Shown piece by piece: positions 55,980 through 64,000 of a DNA stretch of 64,000 nucleotides (within the stretch, counting starts at the first letter, position 1; each line of letters starts with the position of its first letter). Source of the DNA: Cycloclasticus sp. 46_120_T64 (GTDB taxonomy: Bacteria; Pseudomonadota; Gammaproteobacteria; Methylococcales; Cycloclasticaceae); contig MAAM01000005.1 in the NCBI GenBank assembly GCA_002162695.1, forward strand, positions 1-64,000, given 5' to 3'. The position numbers and the translations under genes were made by a program. The notes beneath the pieces are model-generated. The model was given only the letters and a program-made list of their open reading frames with translations, searched no databases and was not told the DNA's origin.

Positions 55980-57701
55980 CTATACCGATTTCTCCATCAC
56001 AAATGAGCCAGGGGCTGCTTCTAATTCGGGATACTCCGCGTTACCCAAGGCCTTCGGTGCATCGATCTGTTTACCACCTTGCTCTTTTAACCAAGCATCC
56101 CAGTGTGTCCACCAGCTGCCCGGCATATCGGTTGCGGTGTCTAACCAATGTTCTGCACCTTTGGCTAACTCACCGTCTTTCCAATAATTACGTCTATTTT
56201 TACTCGCGGGGTTAACAACGCCCGCCACATGACCACTGCCGGTTAGGACAAATTCGACCTTGCCAGACACCAACTCTGTACCGGTAAAGGTAGTTTTCCA
56301 CGGTGCAATATGATCCTCAATCGCGGACAAGAAGTAGACTGGGCAATCAATTTTTCTTAAATCAATTTTGACCCCACAAAGCTCGACCGCACCGGGGGTG
56401 ACCAAGTTATTTTCCAAGTACATATTACGCAAATACCAGGTATACATCGCCGCCGTCATATTGGTCGAATCGCCGTTCCAATACAAAATATCAAAGGGTG
56501 GCGGCGTTTTTCCCTTCAAATAATTATTAACCACATAACTCCAGATTAGGTCGTTCGCACGCAACATAGCGAAGGTAGTCGCCATTTGTTTGCCCGGCAT
56601 CACCCCGCCTTCAGCCAATTTATGTTCGTGTTGTTTGACTTGTGATTCATCGATAAACACACCCAACTCACCCGGATCAGAAAAGTCCAATAGGGTCGTA
56701 AAAAAGGTCACGCTGGCAAACGGTTTTTTACGCTTAGAGGCCAATACAGACATCGCCGTTGCGAGCATGGTGCCACCGATACACCAAGCAACCGCATTGA
56801 TTTTACTCGCAGAAGAGATGGCTTTAACCGCATCCGTAGCCGGTAGAATCCCCTCGGTAATATACTCATCCCAAGTAACATCACCCAAGGTTTGGTCGGG
56901 ATTTTTCCAGGAAATAATATATACGTCGTTGCCTTGTTCTAAACAATAACGAACATATGAATTATCCTCCGATAAATCGAGGATATAATATTTATTGATG
57001 CACGGCGGAACGATCAATATCGGCCGCTCATTCACTTGCTGACTCATCGGCGCAAAGTGAACCAATTGAATCAGCCTATTCTCAAAAACCACCGAACCGG
57101 GTGTCGTCGCTAGGTTCTCACCTAGGGTAAAAGCCGACTCATCGGTCATACTGATGCTGCCTTTCTCCATATCGTTCATTAGATTTTCAAGACCCGCAAG
57201 CAAATTCTGCCCTTGCGTTTCCATCGTTTCTTTCAACACCTCGGGATTAGTCGCGGCAAAATTAGCAGGCGACATCGCATCAATAAACTGGCGGGTGTAG
57301 AAGTCACACTTTTTCTTGGTGGCATCATCGAGGGTGGAGTCATTGACCATCCCGGTTAACCAGCGACTGGACAATAAATAGGATTGTTTTAAATAATTAT
57401 GCACTGGGCTTTCTTCCCATTCACTGCCGACGAACCGACGATCACCACGCACAGCTTGCACGTTTGAGTCCGCAGCAGGGTTAAACATATTGAGCCATAA
57501 CTCAAATTGATCTTGATAAAAACCCGACAGGGTTTTAACCCATTCATCAGGACTCTCCATAGCCCGAGTCATAATCGTGTTCCATGAATTGCCAAACTGC
57601 GACATCATTTCCTGCGATTCATGAAAAGAAAAATCTTGAAACATGCTATGACCTTGTTTAGCCATGTCTTCGAACAACTCTTGCGGGTTCCTGCTATCCA
57701 T
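55980..57701 (-). CDS. phaC: Class I poly(3-hydroxyalkanoate) synthase PhaC
   Basis: The 573-aa polymerase has the catalytic Cys307 in INAVAWCIGGTML, the downstream Asp in SAIEDHIAPW and His in GSGHVAGVVNP. Class I length and the conserved PPCINKYYILDL, YIISWKNPD and LLDFSDPGELGVF segments support the call. The lipase box has Ala rather than Gly two residues before Cys (A-W-C-I-G). It polymerises hydroxyacyl-CoA, here most likely 3-hydroxybutyryl-CoA, on storage granules. The terminator lies 22 nt downstream; two operator-like repeats lie upstream. Confidence 0.95.
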   Translation of the reverse strand: MDSRNPQELFEDMAKQGHSMFQDFSFHESQEMMSQFGNSWNTIMTRAMESPDEWVKTLSGFYQDQFELWLNMFNPAADSNVQAVRGDRRFVGSEWEESPVHNYLKQSYLLSSRWLTGMVNDSTLDDATKKKCDFYTRQFIDAMSPANFAATNPEVLKETMETQGQNLLAGLENLMNDMEKGSISMTDESAFTLGENLATTPGSVVFENRLIQLVHFAPMSQQVNERPILIVPPCINKYYILDLSEDNSYVRYCLEQGNDVYIISWKNPDQTLGDVTWDEYITEGILPATDAVKAISSASKINAVAWCIGGTMLATAMSVLASKRKKPFASVTFFTTLLDFSDPGELGVFIDESQVKQHEHKLAEGGVMPGKQMATTFAMLRANDLIWSYVVNNYLKGKTPPPFDILYWNGDSTNMTAAMYTWYLRNMYLENNLVTPGAVELCGVKIDLRKIDCPVYFLSAIEDHIAPWKTTFTGTELVSGKVEFVLTGSGHVAGVVNPASKNRRNYWKDGELAKGAEHWLDTATDMPGSWWTHWDAWLKEQGGKQIDAPKALGNAEYPELEAAPGSFVMEKSV

Positions 57702-57732
57702 TCTGTTACCTCTAAAATTAACATTCGATTAT

Positions 57733-57778
57733 TTATGCTGCACCGCAAGGTTAGCGTTTTTTATGCTGCACCGCAAGG
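57733..57778 (-). promoter_or_regulatory. Twin operator-like repeats upstream of phaC
   Basis: The 18-nt sequence TTATGCTGCACCGCAAGG occurs at 57733-57750 and again identically at 57761-57778, start to start 28 nt. On the phaC strand it contains TTGC-N3-GCAG, a near-perfect dyad like the TGC-N3-GCA sites bound by PhaR-type regulators of PHA genes. It is 32 nt upstream of the phaC start. No phaR gene is in the window. Confidence 0.6.
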
Positions 57779-57817
57779 CGAAGCCTTTTTTATCGGTCAA
57801 ACCTAGCTCTCAGCCAA

Positions 57818-58183
57818 TTAATGATCGTAATTTTTTTCCGCTAACAACTCGCCAGTTTCAGACCAAGAGCTGAATACCCCAGCACGCTCACCCTGTACAA
57901 ACATTCCTTGTTCTCTTTTTTCACCATTCGGCCAAAAGCTGACGAGTAAACCGTGATACTCCCCATTATCAACACTCGCCGTGAGTGCCACCGTACCATC
58001 TAAATACCAGGATACGTGCTGACCAGACATCAGCCCATGAACAAAATCTGTTGCAGAAACCTTCGGCCCCGTCGGGTGCCAAATAATACGTTTACCGTGC
58101 ATCTTCCCCGCTACATATTCACACTCTTCCAGCACTTGTCCTTGCTCATTTTTTTTAATTTTTCGGCTGATTTGTTGGCTCAT
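57818..58183 (-). CDS. MORN_2-repeat protein
   Basis: A 121-aa protein made of antiparallel repeats (KMHGKRIIWHPTG, LMSGQHVSWYLDGTVALT, EYHGLLVSFWPNGEKREQG, ERAGVFSSWSETGELLAEKNY), each with the G-x-W-(Y/x)-x-N/D-G core of MORN_2 repeats. The ATG at 58183 is used because AAGGAG lies 5 nt upstream; a TTG one codon earlier is less likely. Binding function is likely but unspecific. It lies between phaC and the cytochrome genes on the same strand. Confidence 0.8.
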   Translation of the reverse strand: MSQQISRKIKKNEQGQVLEECEYVAGKMHGKRIIWHPTGPKVSATDFVHGLMSGQHVSWYLDGTVALTASVDNGEYHGLLVSFWPNGEKREQGMFVQGERAGVFSSWSETGELLAEKNYDH

Positions 58184-58268
58184 CAATACTCCTTAAACAA
58201 GACTTACTCCAGCATCTAGCGATAAAACAGATGATTACCATAACACCGACAACATTAATCCTGTGGCA

Positions 58269-58294
58269 TAAAAAACGCGCCTCAGATGCGCGTT
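58269..58294 (-). terminator. Intrinsic terminator after the cytochrome c pair
   Basis: AACGCGC pairs with GCGCGTT around a 7-nt loop, with a T-run on the minus strand (A-run at 58269-58275), 29 nt after the stop of the first cytochrome gene. Confidence 0.85.
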
Positions 58295-58322
58295 ATAAAA
58301 TAATATTTAAAACCAGCCGGCT

Positions 58323-58649
58323 TCACCGACGTAAGGTTTGCAAACCCTCTTGGGCAGAAAAATAAGCCGCTAAGTTAATGATATCCTCATCACTCAAGGC
58401 TCCGACGGTTGCCTGCATCATCGGATTTTTTCGCTTCGCCGATTTATACCCCTGTAAAGCATGAATCATATAATCAGCGTGTTGCCCCGCAATTTTTGGA
58501 AACATCGGGCTACTACTATTGCCATCGACCCCGTGACAAGCCGCACAAGCAACTGACTTTTCCTTGCCCTTTGCCACATCAGCAGCAATAACATTGGCGG
58601 ATCCCATAACAACACTAATCGCTAATACTAGCTTAATGAACTGTTTCAT
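58323..58649 (-). CDS. Periplasmic cytochrome c (class I)
   Basis: A 108-aa secreted protein: signal peptide (KQFIKLVLAISVVMGSANVIAA), haem motif CAACH (Cys35, Cys38, His39) and a Met ligand in the NPMMQATVGALSDEDI segment. The remainder is typical of cytochrome c553/c5-like mono-haem carriers. It follows the next cytochrome gene (58677-58994) by 27 nt, so the two may be co-transcribed. Electron partner unknown. Confidence 0.9.
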   Translation of the reverse strand: MKQFIKLVLAISVVMGSANVIAADVAKGKEKSVACAACHGVDGNSSSPMFPKIAGQHADYMIHALQGYKSAKRKNPMMQATVGALSDEDIINLAAYFSAQEGLQTLRR

Positions 58650-58676
58650 ATCCTTTCTCCTAAACTATCTAAACCG

Positions 58677-58994
58677 TTACTGGGCGTCTTGTGCAAAATA
58701 TGCCGCGATATCTTGCATATCTTGTTCGGACAGGTCGACAACATTGCCATACATCGTTGAATGTGAGCGTAACCCCTCTTTATAAGCTTTCATCGCCGTC
58801 ACTAAATATCCTGCGTGCTGCCCCGCTAATTTAGGCACGTGATAGGTTGGGTAAACATTATTATAATTAGCGACCCCATGACAGCCCAAACAGGTCTGCC
58901 CCTTAATTCGCCCTGCCTCAACATCCGCGGCCGCATAAACAGCGCCAGACAACAGCATCCCAAAGCCCACCAAACTCGTTGTTAATCGTTTCAT
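58677..58994 (-). CDS. Periplasmic cytochrome c (class I), second copy
   Basis: A 105-aa mono-haem cytochrome: signal peptide (KRLTTSLVGFGMLLSGAVYAA), CLGCH (Cys35, Cys38, His39) and axial Met near the end (STMYGNVVDLSEQDM). It shares the DIxxxAAYFA.. C-terminal helix with the neighbouring cytochrome; the pair is likely an old duplication that diverged. Its ribosome site is GGGGGGTTCAGGGA. Confidence 0.9.
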   Translation of the reverse strand: MKRLTTSLVGFGMLLSGAVYAAADVEAGRIKGQTCLGCHGVANYNNVYPTYHVPKLAGQHAGYLVTAMKAYKEGLRSHSTMYGNVVDLSEQDMQDIAAYFAQDAQ

Positions 58995-59137
58995 TCCCTG
59001 AACCCCCCTTAGTTTTTTGCTAAACAGTCGTTAGACATACTACTGAAAACATCAAGAGCACGCTAGTAAAAAACGAACCATCCATCACAGCATTCTTTTA
59101 TAATGATACTTTCCCATCATTTTCAGTCATTTACCGC

Positions 59138-59389
59138 ATGTCCAATATCACCATCTACACCACCGCTTACTGCCCATATTGTGTGCAGGCAAAGCGCTTA
59201 TTAAACAGTAAAAGCATTAACTTCGAAGAAATTGCGGTGGATAATGATCCGCAAAAAAGAGCCGAAATGATGCAGAAGAGCCGACGCAACACCGTTCCAC
59301 AGATCTTTAATAATGAACAACATATCGGAGATTGCAGCGAAATTTTTGATTTCGAACGCGATGGTAGCCTAGACAGTTTGCTTGCCTAA
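59138..59389 (+). CDS. grxC: Glutaredoxin 3 (GrxC)
   Basis: The 83-aa dithiol glutaredoxin has the active site YCPYC (Cys12, Cys15) followed by VQAKRLLNSKSINFEEI and RRNTVPQIFNNEQHIGDCSEIF, the cis-Pro and glutathione-binding stretch. It reduces disulfides using glutathione. hslR follows after 3 nt. Confidence 0.95.
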   Translation: MSNITIYTTAYCPYCVQAKRLLNSKSINFEEIAVDNDPQKRAEMMQKSRRNTVPQIFNNEQHIGDCSEIFDFERDGSLDSLLA

Positions 59390-59392
59390 GTC

Positions 59393-59791
59393 ATGCACAA
59401 ACAAAAACCCGCCTTGCTCAAACTACGCTTAGATAAATGGCTGTGGGCCGCTCGGTTCTATAAGACTCGCCGCTTAGCCAGCGAGGCGATCAGTGGCGGC
59501 AAAGTTCACCTGAATCAACAACGTGTAAAACCCAGCAAAGAAATCCAGCCGGATGACTGCTTACAAATCAGTAAAAACGGCTATAGCTGGGATATTTGCA
59601 TCATCGGCTTAAATGCCCAGCGCCGCCCTGCGGTAGAAGCCGTACTGTTGTATCAAGAAGACGCACAAAGCATCGCTCGCAGACAAGCTCAAATCGCCCT
59701 CAATAAAGACATGCACGCCTCAGCACCGCAATCAGAACGCCCCAATAAAAAGCAACGACGACAAATTCACCGTTTCAAACAAAGCGATTAA
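59393..59791 (+). CDS. hslR: Heat-shock protein 15 (HslR), S4-domain RNA-binding protein
   Basis: The 132-aa protein starts LLKLRLDKWLWAARFYKTRRLASEAISGGKVHLNQQRVKPS, an S4 domain, and has a very basic tail (NKKQRRQIHRFKQ). HslR binds nascent-chain-blocked 50S subunits to recycle them after heat stress. It is the second gene of grxC-hslR and converges with tusE. Confidence 0.93.
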   Translation: MHKQKPALLKLRLDKWLWAARFYKTRRLASEAISGGKVHLNQQRVKPSKEIQPDDCLQISKNGYSWDICIIGLNAQRRPAVEAVLLYQEDAQSIARRQAQIALNKDMHASAPQSERPNKKQRRQIHRFKQSD

Positions 59792-59807
59792 CGGAAACTG
59801 ACAAGCA

Positions 59808-60140
59808 CTAAATACAAGAAGGTGGAATCGGTAAACCGGCGTATTTATTGGCATACTTCAACGGCCCATCGGGGAATAAACGATACAAATATAAGGATCC
59901 GCCTTTATCCGCACCGAGTGATTTTTTGATCGCTTGGCCAAATAAACGTGCATTCGGCTGGTGCTGGTATTCCGCATAATAAGCACGCATAAACTGAATG
60001 ATTTCCCAATGCGCAGGAGTTAGTTGCAAACCATCCTCCGCCGCCAAGGCTTCTGCTACCGCTTCATTCCACTGCCCACTATCCGCTAGAAAACCATACT
60101 CATCACGCGCTAAAACATCCAGCGGCAACACTAGAAACAC
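59808..60140 (-). CDS. tusE: Sulfur carrier TusE (DsrC family)
   Basis: A 110-aa DsrC-fold protein with the penultimate Cys109 (LPIPPSCI) that carries sulfur. The second Cys of true sulfur-oxidation DsrC would be at about residue 98 and is Asn here, which supports TusE. The WNEAVAEALAAEDGLQLTPAHWEIIQFMRAYY segment is diagnostic. It accepts persulfide from TusBCD for 2-thiouridine formation by MnmA. It is the last gene of tusDCBE (10-nt overlap with tusB). Confidence 0.93.
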   Translation of the reverse strand: MFLVLPLDVLARDEYGFLADSGQWNEAVAEALAAEDGLQLTPAHWEIIQFMRAYYAEYQHQPNARLFGQAIKKSLGADKGGSLYLYRLFPDGPLKYANKYAGLPIPPSCI

Positions 60141-60430
60141 GACCTAATCGGCTGATTCGCAGCCACCAGTTCGACAAAACCGGCGTAATCGACGTATTGA
60201 ATAAAGTCTAAACACGCCGCTTGTTGCACGCCCCGCGCCTGCATATCGGGGCTTAGCGCGTAGACCGTCACCGCACTACCGGCCATCGCCGTCAAGGGAC
60301 TTTGACTGAGTTCAAGCGCCGCATACACGGCGTGCTCAATTAATAACACCACGTCAGTCGCCGAGGCCGTTTGCAGGCATTTACTCAAGGCCAAATTATC
60401 GGTATGACTTTTATTAATAATATAAAGCAT
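60131..60430 (-). CDS. tusB: Sulfurtransferase subunit TusB (DsrH family)
   Basis: This 99-aa DsrH-like subunit begins MLYIINKSHTDNLALSKCLQTA and contains DVVLLIEHAVYAAL. TusB belongs to the hexameric TusBCD complex that relays sulfur from IscS/TusA to TusE for tRNA 2-thiolation. Its start overlaps the tusC stop by 1 nt and its end overlaps tusE. Confidence 0.92.
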   Translation of the reverse strand: MLYIINKSHTDNLALSKCLQTASATDVVLLIEHAVYAALELSQSPLTAMAGSAVTVYALSPDMQARGVQQAACLDFIQYVDYAGFVELVAANQPIRSCF

Positions 60431-60798
60431 CAGAAACTAAACAGCTGATCAGCCGTCTCCTGCTGTTGTTTCAACTCGGCGCGCGGGCAGACATTGACCT
60501 CGATAACAAACTGTTCACTGCTGAGGCCGCGTTCACGCATCGACTCGGCTTCAACAAACACATCATTGATATCGTATACCGATAAGGCTTTCAACAGCGG
60601 ACTGGAGTTTTTCAAACCAATCGCCTCTGGAGTTTGTTGCTGGAGCAAGGCATACACACCATCCCCCTCAAACAGCATCAGTACACGCTGATCGAAGGCT
60701 GCCGCCATCAACGCGATGTCGATAAACTCCTGGGTTTGAATATTACCGTGTAAGGGTTTATCAATAATAAAAAAAATATTTTTCATCTCAGCTACCAA
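60430..60798 (-). CDS. tusC: Sulfurtransferase subunit TusC (DsrF family)
   Basis: The 122-aa DsrF-like protein begins KNIFFIIDKPLHGNIQTQEFIDIALMAAAFDQRVLMLFEGDGVYAL with the ...CPRAEL segment near the C-terminus. The genes tusD, tusC and tusB overlap in sequence, a tight translational unit. No isolated Cys motif is needed for catalysis in TusC. Confidence 0.92.
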   Translation of the reverse strand: MVAEMKNIFFIIDKPLHGNIQTQEFIDIALMAAAFDQRVLMLFEGDGVYALLQQQTPEAIGLKNSSPLLKALSVYDINDVFVEAESMRERGLSSEQFVIEVNVCPRAELKQQQETADQLFSF

Positions 60799-61180
60799 AA
60801 CAAATATGTCGGTCGGCGTCGATAATCGCCTCCATCAGCAGTCCTAGACCAGCAATGCGAAAACCATCCGCCAAGGCCGCTTCATAACCACCCACTTTAC
60901 GAGCCACCGATTGTTCCAGTAGCCCCCGACGCTGAGCCGATGAAACACAGACCACCAAGTCGATACCGTGTTCTGCCTGTAGTGCCGACCAACGTTTAAC
61001 AATGTCGCGTTCATCACCTGGGGGCCTTGAGTCACGTAAGGCGTTATAAATTCCATCGTGGTAAAAGAACACCCGATAAATTTGGTGCCCAGCGACAAGA
61101 GCCGCTTGAATGAAGTGCCAAGCACTATCGGCGGCCTGATGCTGATACGGACTGGCATTGATTTGAATTGAAATTTTCAT
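60788..61180 (-). CDS. tusD: Sulfurtransferase subunit TusD (DsrE family)
   Basis: The 130-aa protein aligns with E. coli TusD along its length; the active Cys78 is in LVVCVSSAQRRGLL. It takes sulfur from TusA. Conserved HQIYRVFFYHDGIYNAL and FRIAGLGLLMEAIIDADRHICFGS lie at the usual positions. It heads the tusDCBE operon, which diverges from bepA; the 61181-61246 gap should hold both promoters. Confidence 0.94.
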   Translation of the reverse strand: MKISIQINASPYQHQAADSAWHFIQAALVAGHQIYRVFFYHDGIYNALRDSRPPGDERDIVKRWSALQAEHGIDLVVCVSSAQRRGLLEQSVARKVGGYEAALADGFRIAGLGLLMEAIIDADRHICFGS

Positions 61181-61246
61181 TTAACTTGTTTATAAACTCA
61201 ATTAGACTGAGACGATATCTCTAACGATACTGGCTTTCATAATACC

Positions 61247-62722
61247 ATGCGCTGTTTTTTTACCGTACTGCTTAGCTCCACATTCACCGTTATCACTTTC
61301 GCATCGGCTTTAGCTTGGCCTAATGCCAGCCTCGCGAATAATCGAATAAAATTACCCGATATTGGCAACAGTTCTAATATTATTATTTCGGCGGCGGTAG
61401 AAAAAAAACTGGGCAAAGCCTTTCTGCGTAGCATTCGCCGTAGCGTACCGCTTAATTACGACCAAGAAATAAATGATTATGTAAAACAGCTCGGCGATCG
61501 TCTAGCAAAATCCAGCGAACAAGCCGACCGTAAATTTACCTTTTTTGTCGTTCAAGACAACCGAATCAACGCCTTTGCCGGCCCCGACGCTCATATTGGC
61601 ATTAATTCAGGGCTGATTCTTGCCACCGAATCGGAAAGCGAACTGGCTTCGGTATTCGCCCATGAGATTGCTCACGTGACCCAGCAACACTTGCAACGCG
61701 CGATAGAAACCGCCAGCCAAATGTCATTACCGAGCGCGGCCGCCACCCTCGCCGCTCTTTTATTAGGGGTCGCCGTACCTGGCATTGGAACCGCCGCAAT
61801 CTTAGCCGTACAAGCTGGGCAAGTACAGCAGCAAATCAATTTCACCCGCAGCCATGAAGCCGAAGCCGACCGCGTTGGTGTACATAACCTAGCAGACGCA
61901 GGTTTTGACCCTCGCAGCATGCCGATCTTTTTTGGCCGTTTACAAACCGCTTCACGTTATTACGGTCAACGAGTTCCTGAAATATTAAAGACTCACCCAG
62001 CTCCCATCTCACGAATATCTGATACCTCGGCAAGAGCAGAGAAGTACCCCTATAAACAGGTCGCCGACTCACAGAACTTCCGACTCATACGAATGAAGCT
62101 GCGCATCAGCAAACAGCGCCAAACATCCTTACAAGAACTCATCGGCTCACTGGAGAATGAAGCGAGCCAAGGCACCCAGGAGCTCAAAGACGCCGCCAAC
62201 TACGGCCTAGCACTGGCCTTGATGAAAGACCGTCAATTTACCCGCGCACGCTCCCTATTGCTACCGCTTAACCAACAAAACCTGCACCAGTTACACTATT
62301 TAACCGCTAGGGCATTGAATGAATACCGCGATGATAAAACCCAACTAGCTTTAGCTTTGTTTCAACAAGCCAAACAACTATTCCCACAAAGCCGTTCAGT
62401 TAATTTACTCTACGCGAAGGTTTTATTACACGCAGGTAAACCCACACAAGCGCTACAGTATTTAAATGATGACTTACGCCTGCATCCAGCCGAACCCAAT
62501 GTTTACGACCTTTTATCGGTCGCATACGGGCAAACAAACGACCCCGTTCGTGGTTTTCAATACCGCGCAGAATACTTACACTCAATTGGCTCAACCAAAG
62601 ACGCCATTATTCAGCTCGAACAAGCCTTGCGTGCGGCCAATAATAATTTTTACCTCAGTAGCCAGATTGAAAACCGCATCAACCAATTAACCGCCGCGCT
62701 CAATGCGCCGGCATTACTTTAA
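61247..62722 (+). CDS. bepA: M48 peptidase/chaperone BepA (YfgC) with TPR domain
   Basis: The 491-aa periplasmic protein has a signal peptide (TVLLSSTFTVITFASALA), the M48 zinc site HEIAH (His139, Glu140, His143) with the third ligand in EAEADRVGV, and a C-terminal TPR region (from about residue 280: LKDAANYGLALALMKDRQFTRARSLLLPL and repeats). BepA helps assemble or degrade the LptD outer-membrane protein. It diverges from tusD; an RDD protein gene follows by 15 nt. Confidence 0.93.
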   Translation: MRCFFTVLLSSTFTVITFASALAWPNASLANNRIKLPDIGNSSNIIISAAVEKKLGKAFLRSIRRSVPLNYDQEINDYVKQLGDRLAKSSEQADRKFTFFVVQDNRINAFAGPDAHIGINSGLILATESESELASVFAHEIAHVTQQHLQRAIETASQMSLPSAAATLAALLLGVAVPGIGTAAILAVQAGQVQQQINFTRSHEAEADRVGVHNLADAGFDPRSMPIFFGRLQTASRYYGQRVPEILKTHPAPISRISDTSARAEKYPYKQVADSQNFRLIRMKLRISKQRQTSLQELIGSLENEASQGTQELKDAANYGLALALMKDRQFTRARSLLLPLNQQNLHQLHYLTARALNEYRDDKTQLALALFQQAKQLFPQSRSVNLLYAKVLLHAGKPTQALQYLNDDLRLHPAEPNVYDLLSVAYGQTNDPVRGFQYRAEYLHSIGSTKDAIIQLEQALRAANNNFYLSSQIENRINQLTAALNAPALL

Positions 62723-62737
62723 GCAGAATGAATTAAG

Positions 62738-63163
62738 ATGACAGATATTGCACAAACCCCAGGATTTTTTAAACGTTTAGCCGTGATCGTATATGACCTA
62801 TTGTTACTGCTAGCGGTATTATTCGTTGCGACCTTGGCCTTATTACCCTTCCAACAAAACAACGCATTCGAACCAAACTCTTGGTTATTCTCCGCTTACC
62901 TCGTTTTTGTTAGCTTTCTATTTTACGGCTGGTTTTGGACCACCGGCGGGCAAACTTTGGGTTTATTGGCCTGGAAGCTTCGTGTCGCAAACCCAGACGG
63001 GCGAAGCATCTCCTGGCAGCAAGCCGCCATTCGCTTCGTGACCGCTATATTTTCCTGGGGAGTTTTCGGTTTAGGATTTGCCTGGATATTATTCAATAAA
63101 GAGCGTCTCAGCTGGCATGATATTGCATCCAACAGCCGAGTCTATTTTAAGCCTAAAGAATAG
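62738..63163 (+). CDS. RDD-family membrane protein
   Basis: A 141-aa protein with the RDD motif near the start (FFKRLAVIVYDLLLLLAVLF), three helices (ALLPFQQ...; NSWLFSAYLVFVSFLFYGWFW; IRFVTAIFSWGVFGLGFAWILF) and TGGQTLGLLAWKLRVANPDG, the conserved block after TM2. RDD proteins are thought to be transporters in some bacteria, otherwise uncharacterised. Downstream of bepA in a likely two-gene unit. Confidence 0.83.
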   Translation: MTDIAQTPGFFKRLAVIVYDLLLLLAVLFVATLALLPFQQNNAFEPNSWLFSAYLVFVSFLFYGWFWTTGGQTLGLLAWKLRVANPDGRSISWQQAAIRFVTAIFSWGVFGLGFAWILFNKERLSWHDIASNSRVYFKPKE

Positions 63164-63258
63164 GCCGTCTCTGAGCAAGTTATGATTATTTGATAGTGGC
63201 AGAAATAGCCCTAAACTTCGTCTCTGCCTAAATTTAGTCCGACCTAATCAGATCTTCC

Positions 63259-64000
63259 CTAGCCCATTCGGCGAATAGTCACTATAGAGGCCGACAGCGC
63301 CAACAAGAAAGGTAATGAGGCGGCAATAACTGGGTGCAATCCATATAACACCCCAACATTACCAAACAACTTATCGACTAAATTAAAACCGATACCGATC
63401 AGCGCACCCAGCAAAATACGGGTGCCCGTGCTGCTGGCACGCTGTACTCCAAGCACCATCGGGATCGCTATCAGCAACATCACTAAAATAACGAAGGGGC
63501 GTATCACCTTACTGCTGATCGCCACCACAAAACGCGTCGCATCTTGGCCATTACTCTCAAGGAATTCAATATAACTCGCCAAGCCAGCAATCGATAAACG
63601 CTCGGGTTTAACCACAATCACATCCAATAACTCAGGATCGAGTAAAGAATCGAGTACCGCCGAATCGCTGCCCGACACCTCAACACTATTCTCCCGGATG
63701 CTCGTTTGCTGAACCCCATAGAGCTGCCACTTATCATCAACAAAACTCGCGCTCTTGGCATGGGTGGCGTACTTCAGCTCGTTATTGTCGGTCATTTCGT
63801 AAATGCTGACCTCTTTCAACTCCGAGGAATTAAGGATTTCCCGTATATTTAAATACGTCTCACCGTCACGGGTCCAAAAACCATATTTGGTGCGTAGCGC
63901 AACCTGTTCATTCTTTGCGGTAAACTTCAACATCTGCGCCGCTTGCTCCGACACAGGGGCAATAAATTCACTCACCACTAACGAAACCATCATCAGTAAC
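63259..64000 (-). CDS. lptG: LPS export permease LptG, C-terminal part (gene enters from beyond the window)
   Basis: About 246 residues of an LptF/LptG-type permease: the periplasmic beta-jellyroll part (LRTKYGFWTRDGETYLNIREI; QLYGVQQTSIRENSVEVSG), then the C-terminal helices (SSKVIRPFVILVMLLIAIPMVLG, ILLGALIGIGFNLVDKLFGNVGVLYGLHPVIAASLPFLL). The frame stays open to the window edge, so the N-terminus is at higher coordinates. LptG with LptF and LptB extracts lipopolysaccharide from the inner membrane. The presence of bepA two genes away also concerns LPS assembly. Confidence 0.9.
   Translation of the reverse strand, partial: LLMMVSLVVSEFIAPVSEQAAQMLKFTAKNEQVALRTKYGFWTRDGETYLNIREILNSSELKEVSIYEMTDNNELKYATHAKSASFVDDKWQLYGVQQTSIRENSVEVSGSDSAVLDSLLDPELLDVIVVKPERLSIAGLASYIEFLESNGQDATRFVVAISSKVIRPFVILVMLLIAIPMVLGVQRASSTGTRILLGALIGIGFNLVDKLFGNVGVLYGLHPVIAASLPFLLALSASIVTIRRMG

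Overview
The window reads as a chromosomal segment of a gammaproteobacterium. Support comes from the pcnB-folK-panB-panC cluster, the tusDCBE genes, bamC beside dapA, lptG, rraA, hslR, msrP/msrQ, a proteobacterial groES-groEL start and a tRNA-Glu almost identical to the enteric one. A complete pqqA-E operon followed by a glutathione-dependent formaldehyde dehydrogenase, together with a class I PHA synthase, suggests an aerobic, probably marine bacterium that oxidises alcohols or C1 compounds (Methylophaga/Cycloclasticus-like). That placement is inference; no marker in the window fixes the genus.

Layout. 0-0.6 kb: start of groEL and groES (minus strand) behind a heat-shock-type promoter. 0.8-6 kb: moeB-like gene, pqqA, a strong hairpin, pqqBCDE, then frmA/adhC. 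6-16 kb: proline iminopeptidase, thiO, the ppx-ppk pair behind a five-unit Pho box, a YheT-type hydrolase, msrQ-msrP, greB, ychJ-like and two small genes. 16-23 kb: purL, an MBL hydrolase, a short bamC, dapA, bcp. 23-33 kb: BON protein, AI-2E-family permease, a Cys-rich membrane protein of unknown function, CDF transporter, AlkA-like glycosylase, HD protein, GlxA-type regulator, EamA exporter, and a three-domain periplasmic-sensor diguanylate cyclase. 33-36.2 kb: tesA diverging from a ybbA/ybbP-like ABC system, with overlapping start codons.

36.2-39.7 kb is an AT-rich accessory stretch next to tRNA-Glu. It holds what looks like a single integron gene cassette (two translationally coupled membrane ORFs plus an attC-like site), an unrecognised 165-aa protein, a GIY-YIG-like protein, a macro-domain protein and about 0.5 kb of non-coding DNA with an inverted repeat typical of dispersed elements. 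No integrase or transposase was found.

39.8-46 kb: pcnB-folK, then panB-panC-mscS and panD with its own promoter. 46-51 kb: persulfide dioxygenase-rhodanese fusion, zinc-protease-like protein, small Cys/Arg-rich membrane protein, lipoprotein, rraA-pduO-ispH. 51-58 kb: thiolase (phaA-like), hydrolase, two-domain RCK potassium channel with a 30-bp in-frame tandem duplication, small membrane and DUF1289 proteins, phaC with twin operator-like repeats, MORN protein. 58-64 kb: two cytochromes c, grxC-hslR, tusDCBE, bepA-RDD, and the 3' part of lptG.

Functional themes: PQQ synthesis and formaldehyde oxidation; polyphosphate and PHA storage; tRNA thiolation and persulfide handling; pantothenate and folate synthesis; envelope biogenesis (bamC, bepA, lptG). 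The most unusual stretch is the cassette/macro/GIY-YIG region at 36.4-39.2 kb.
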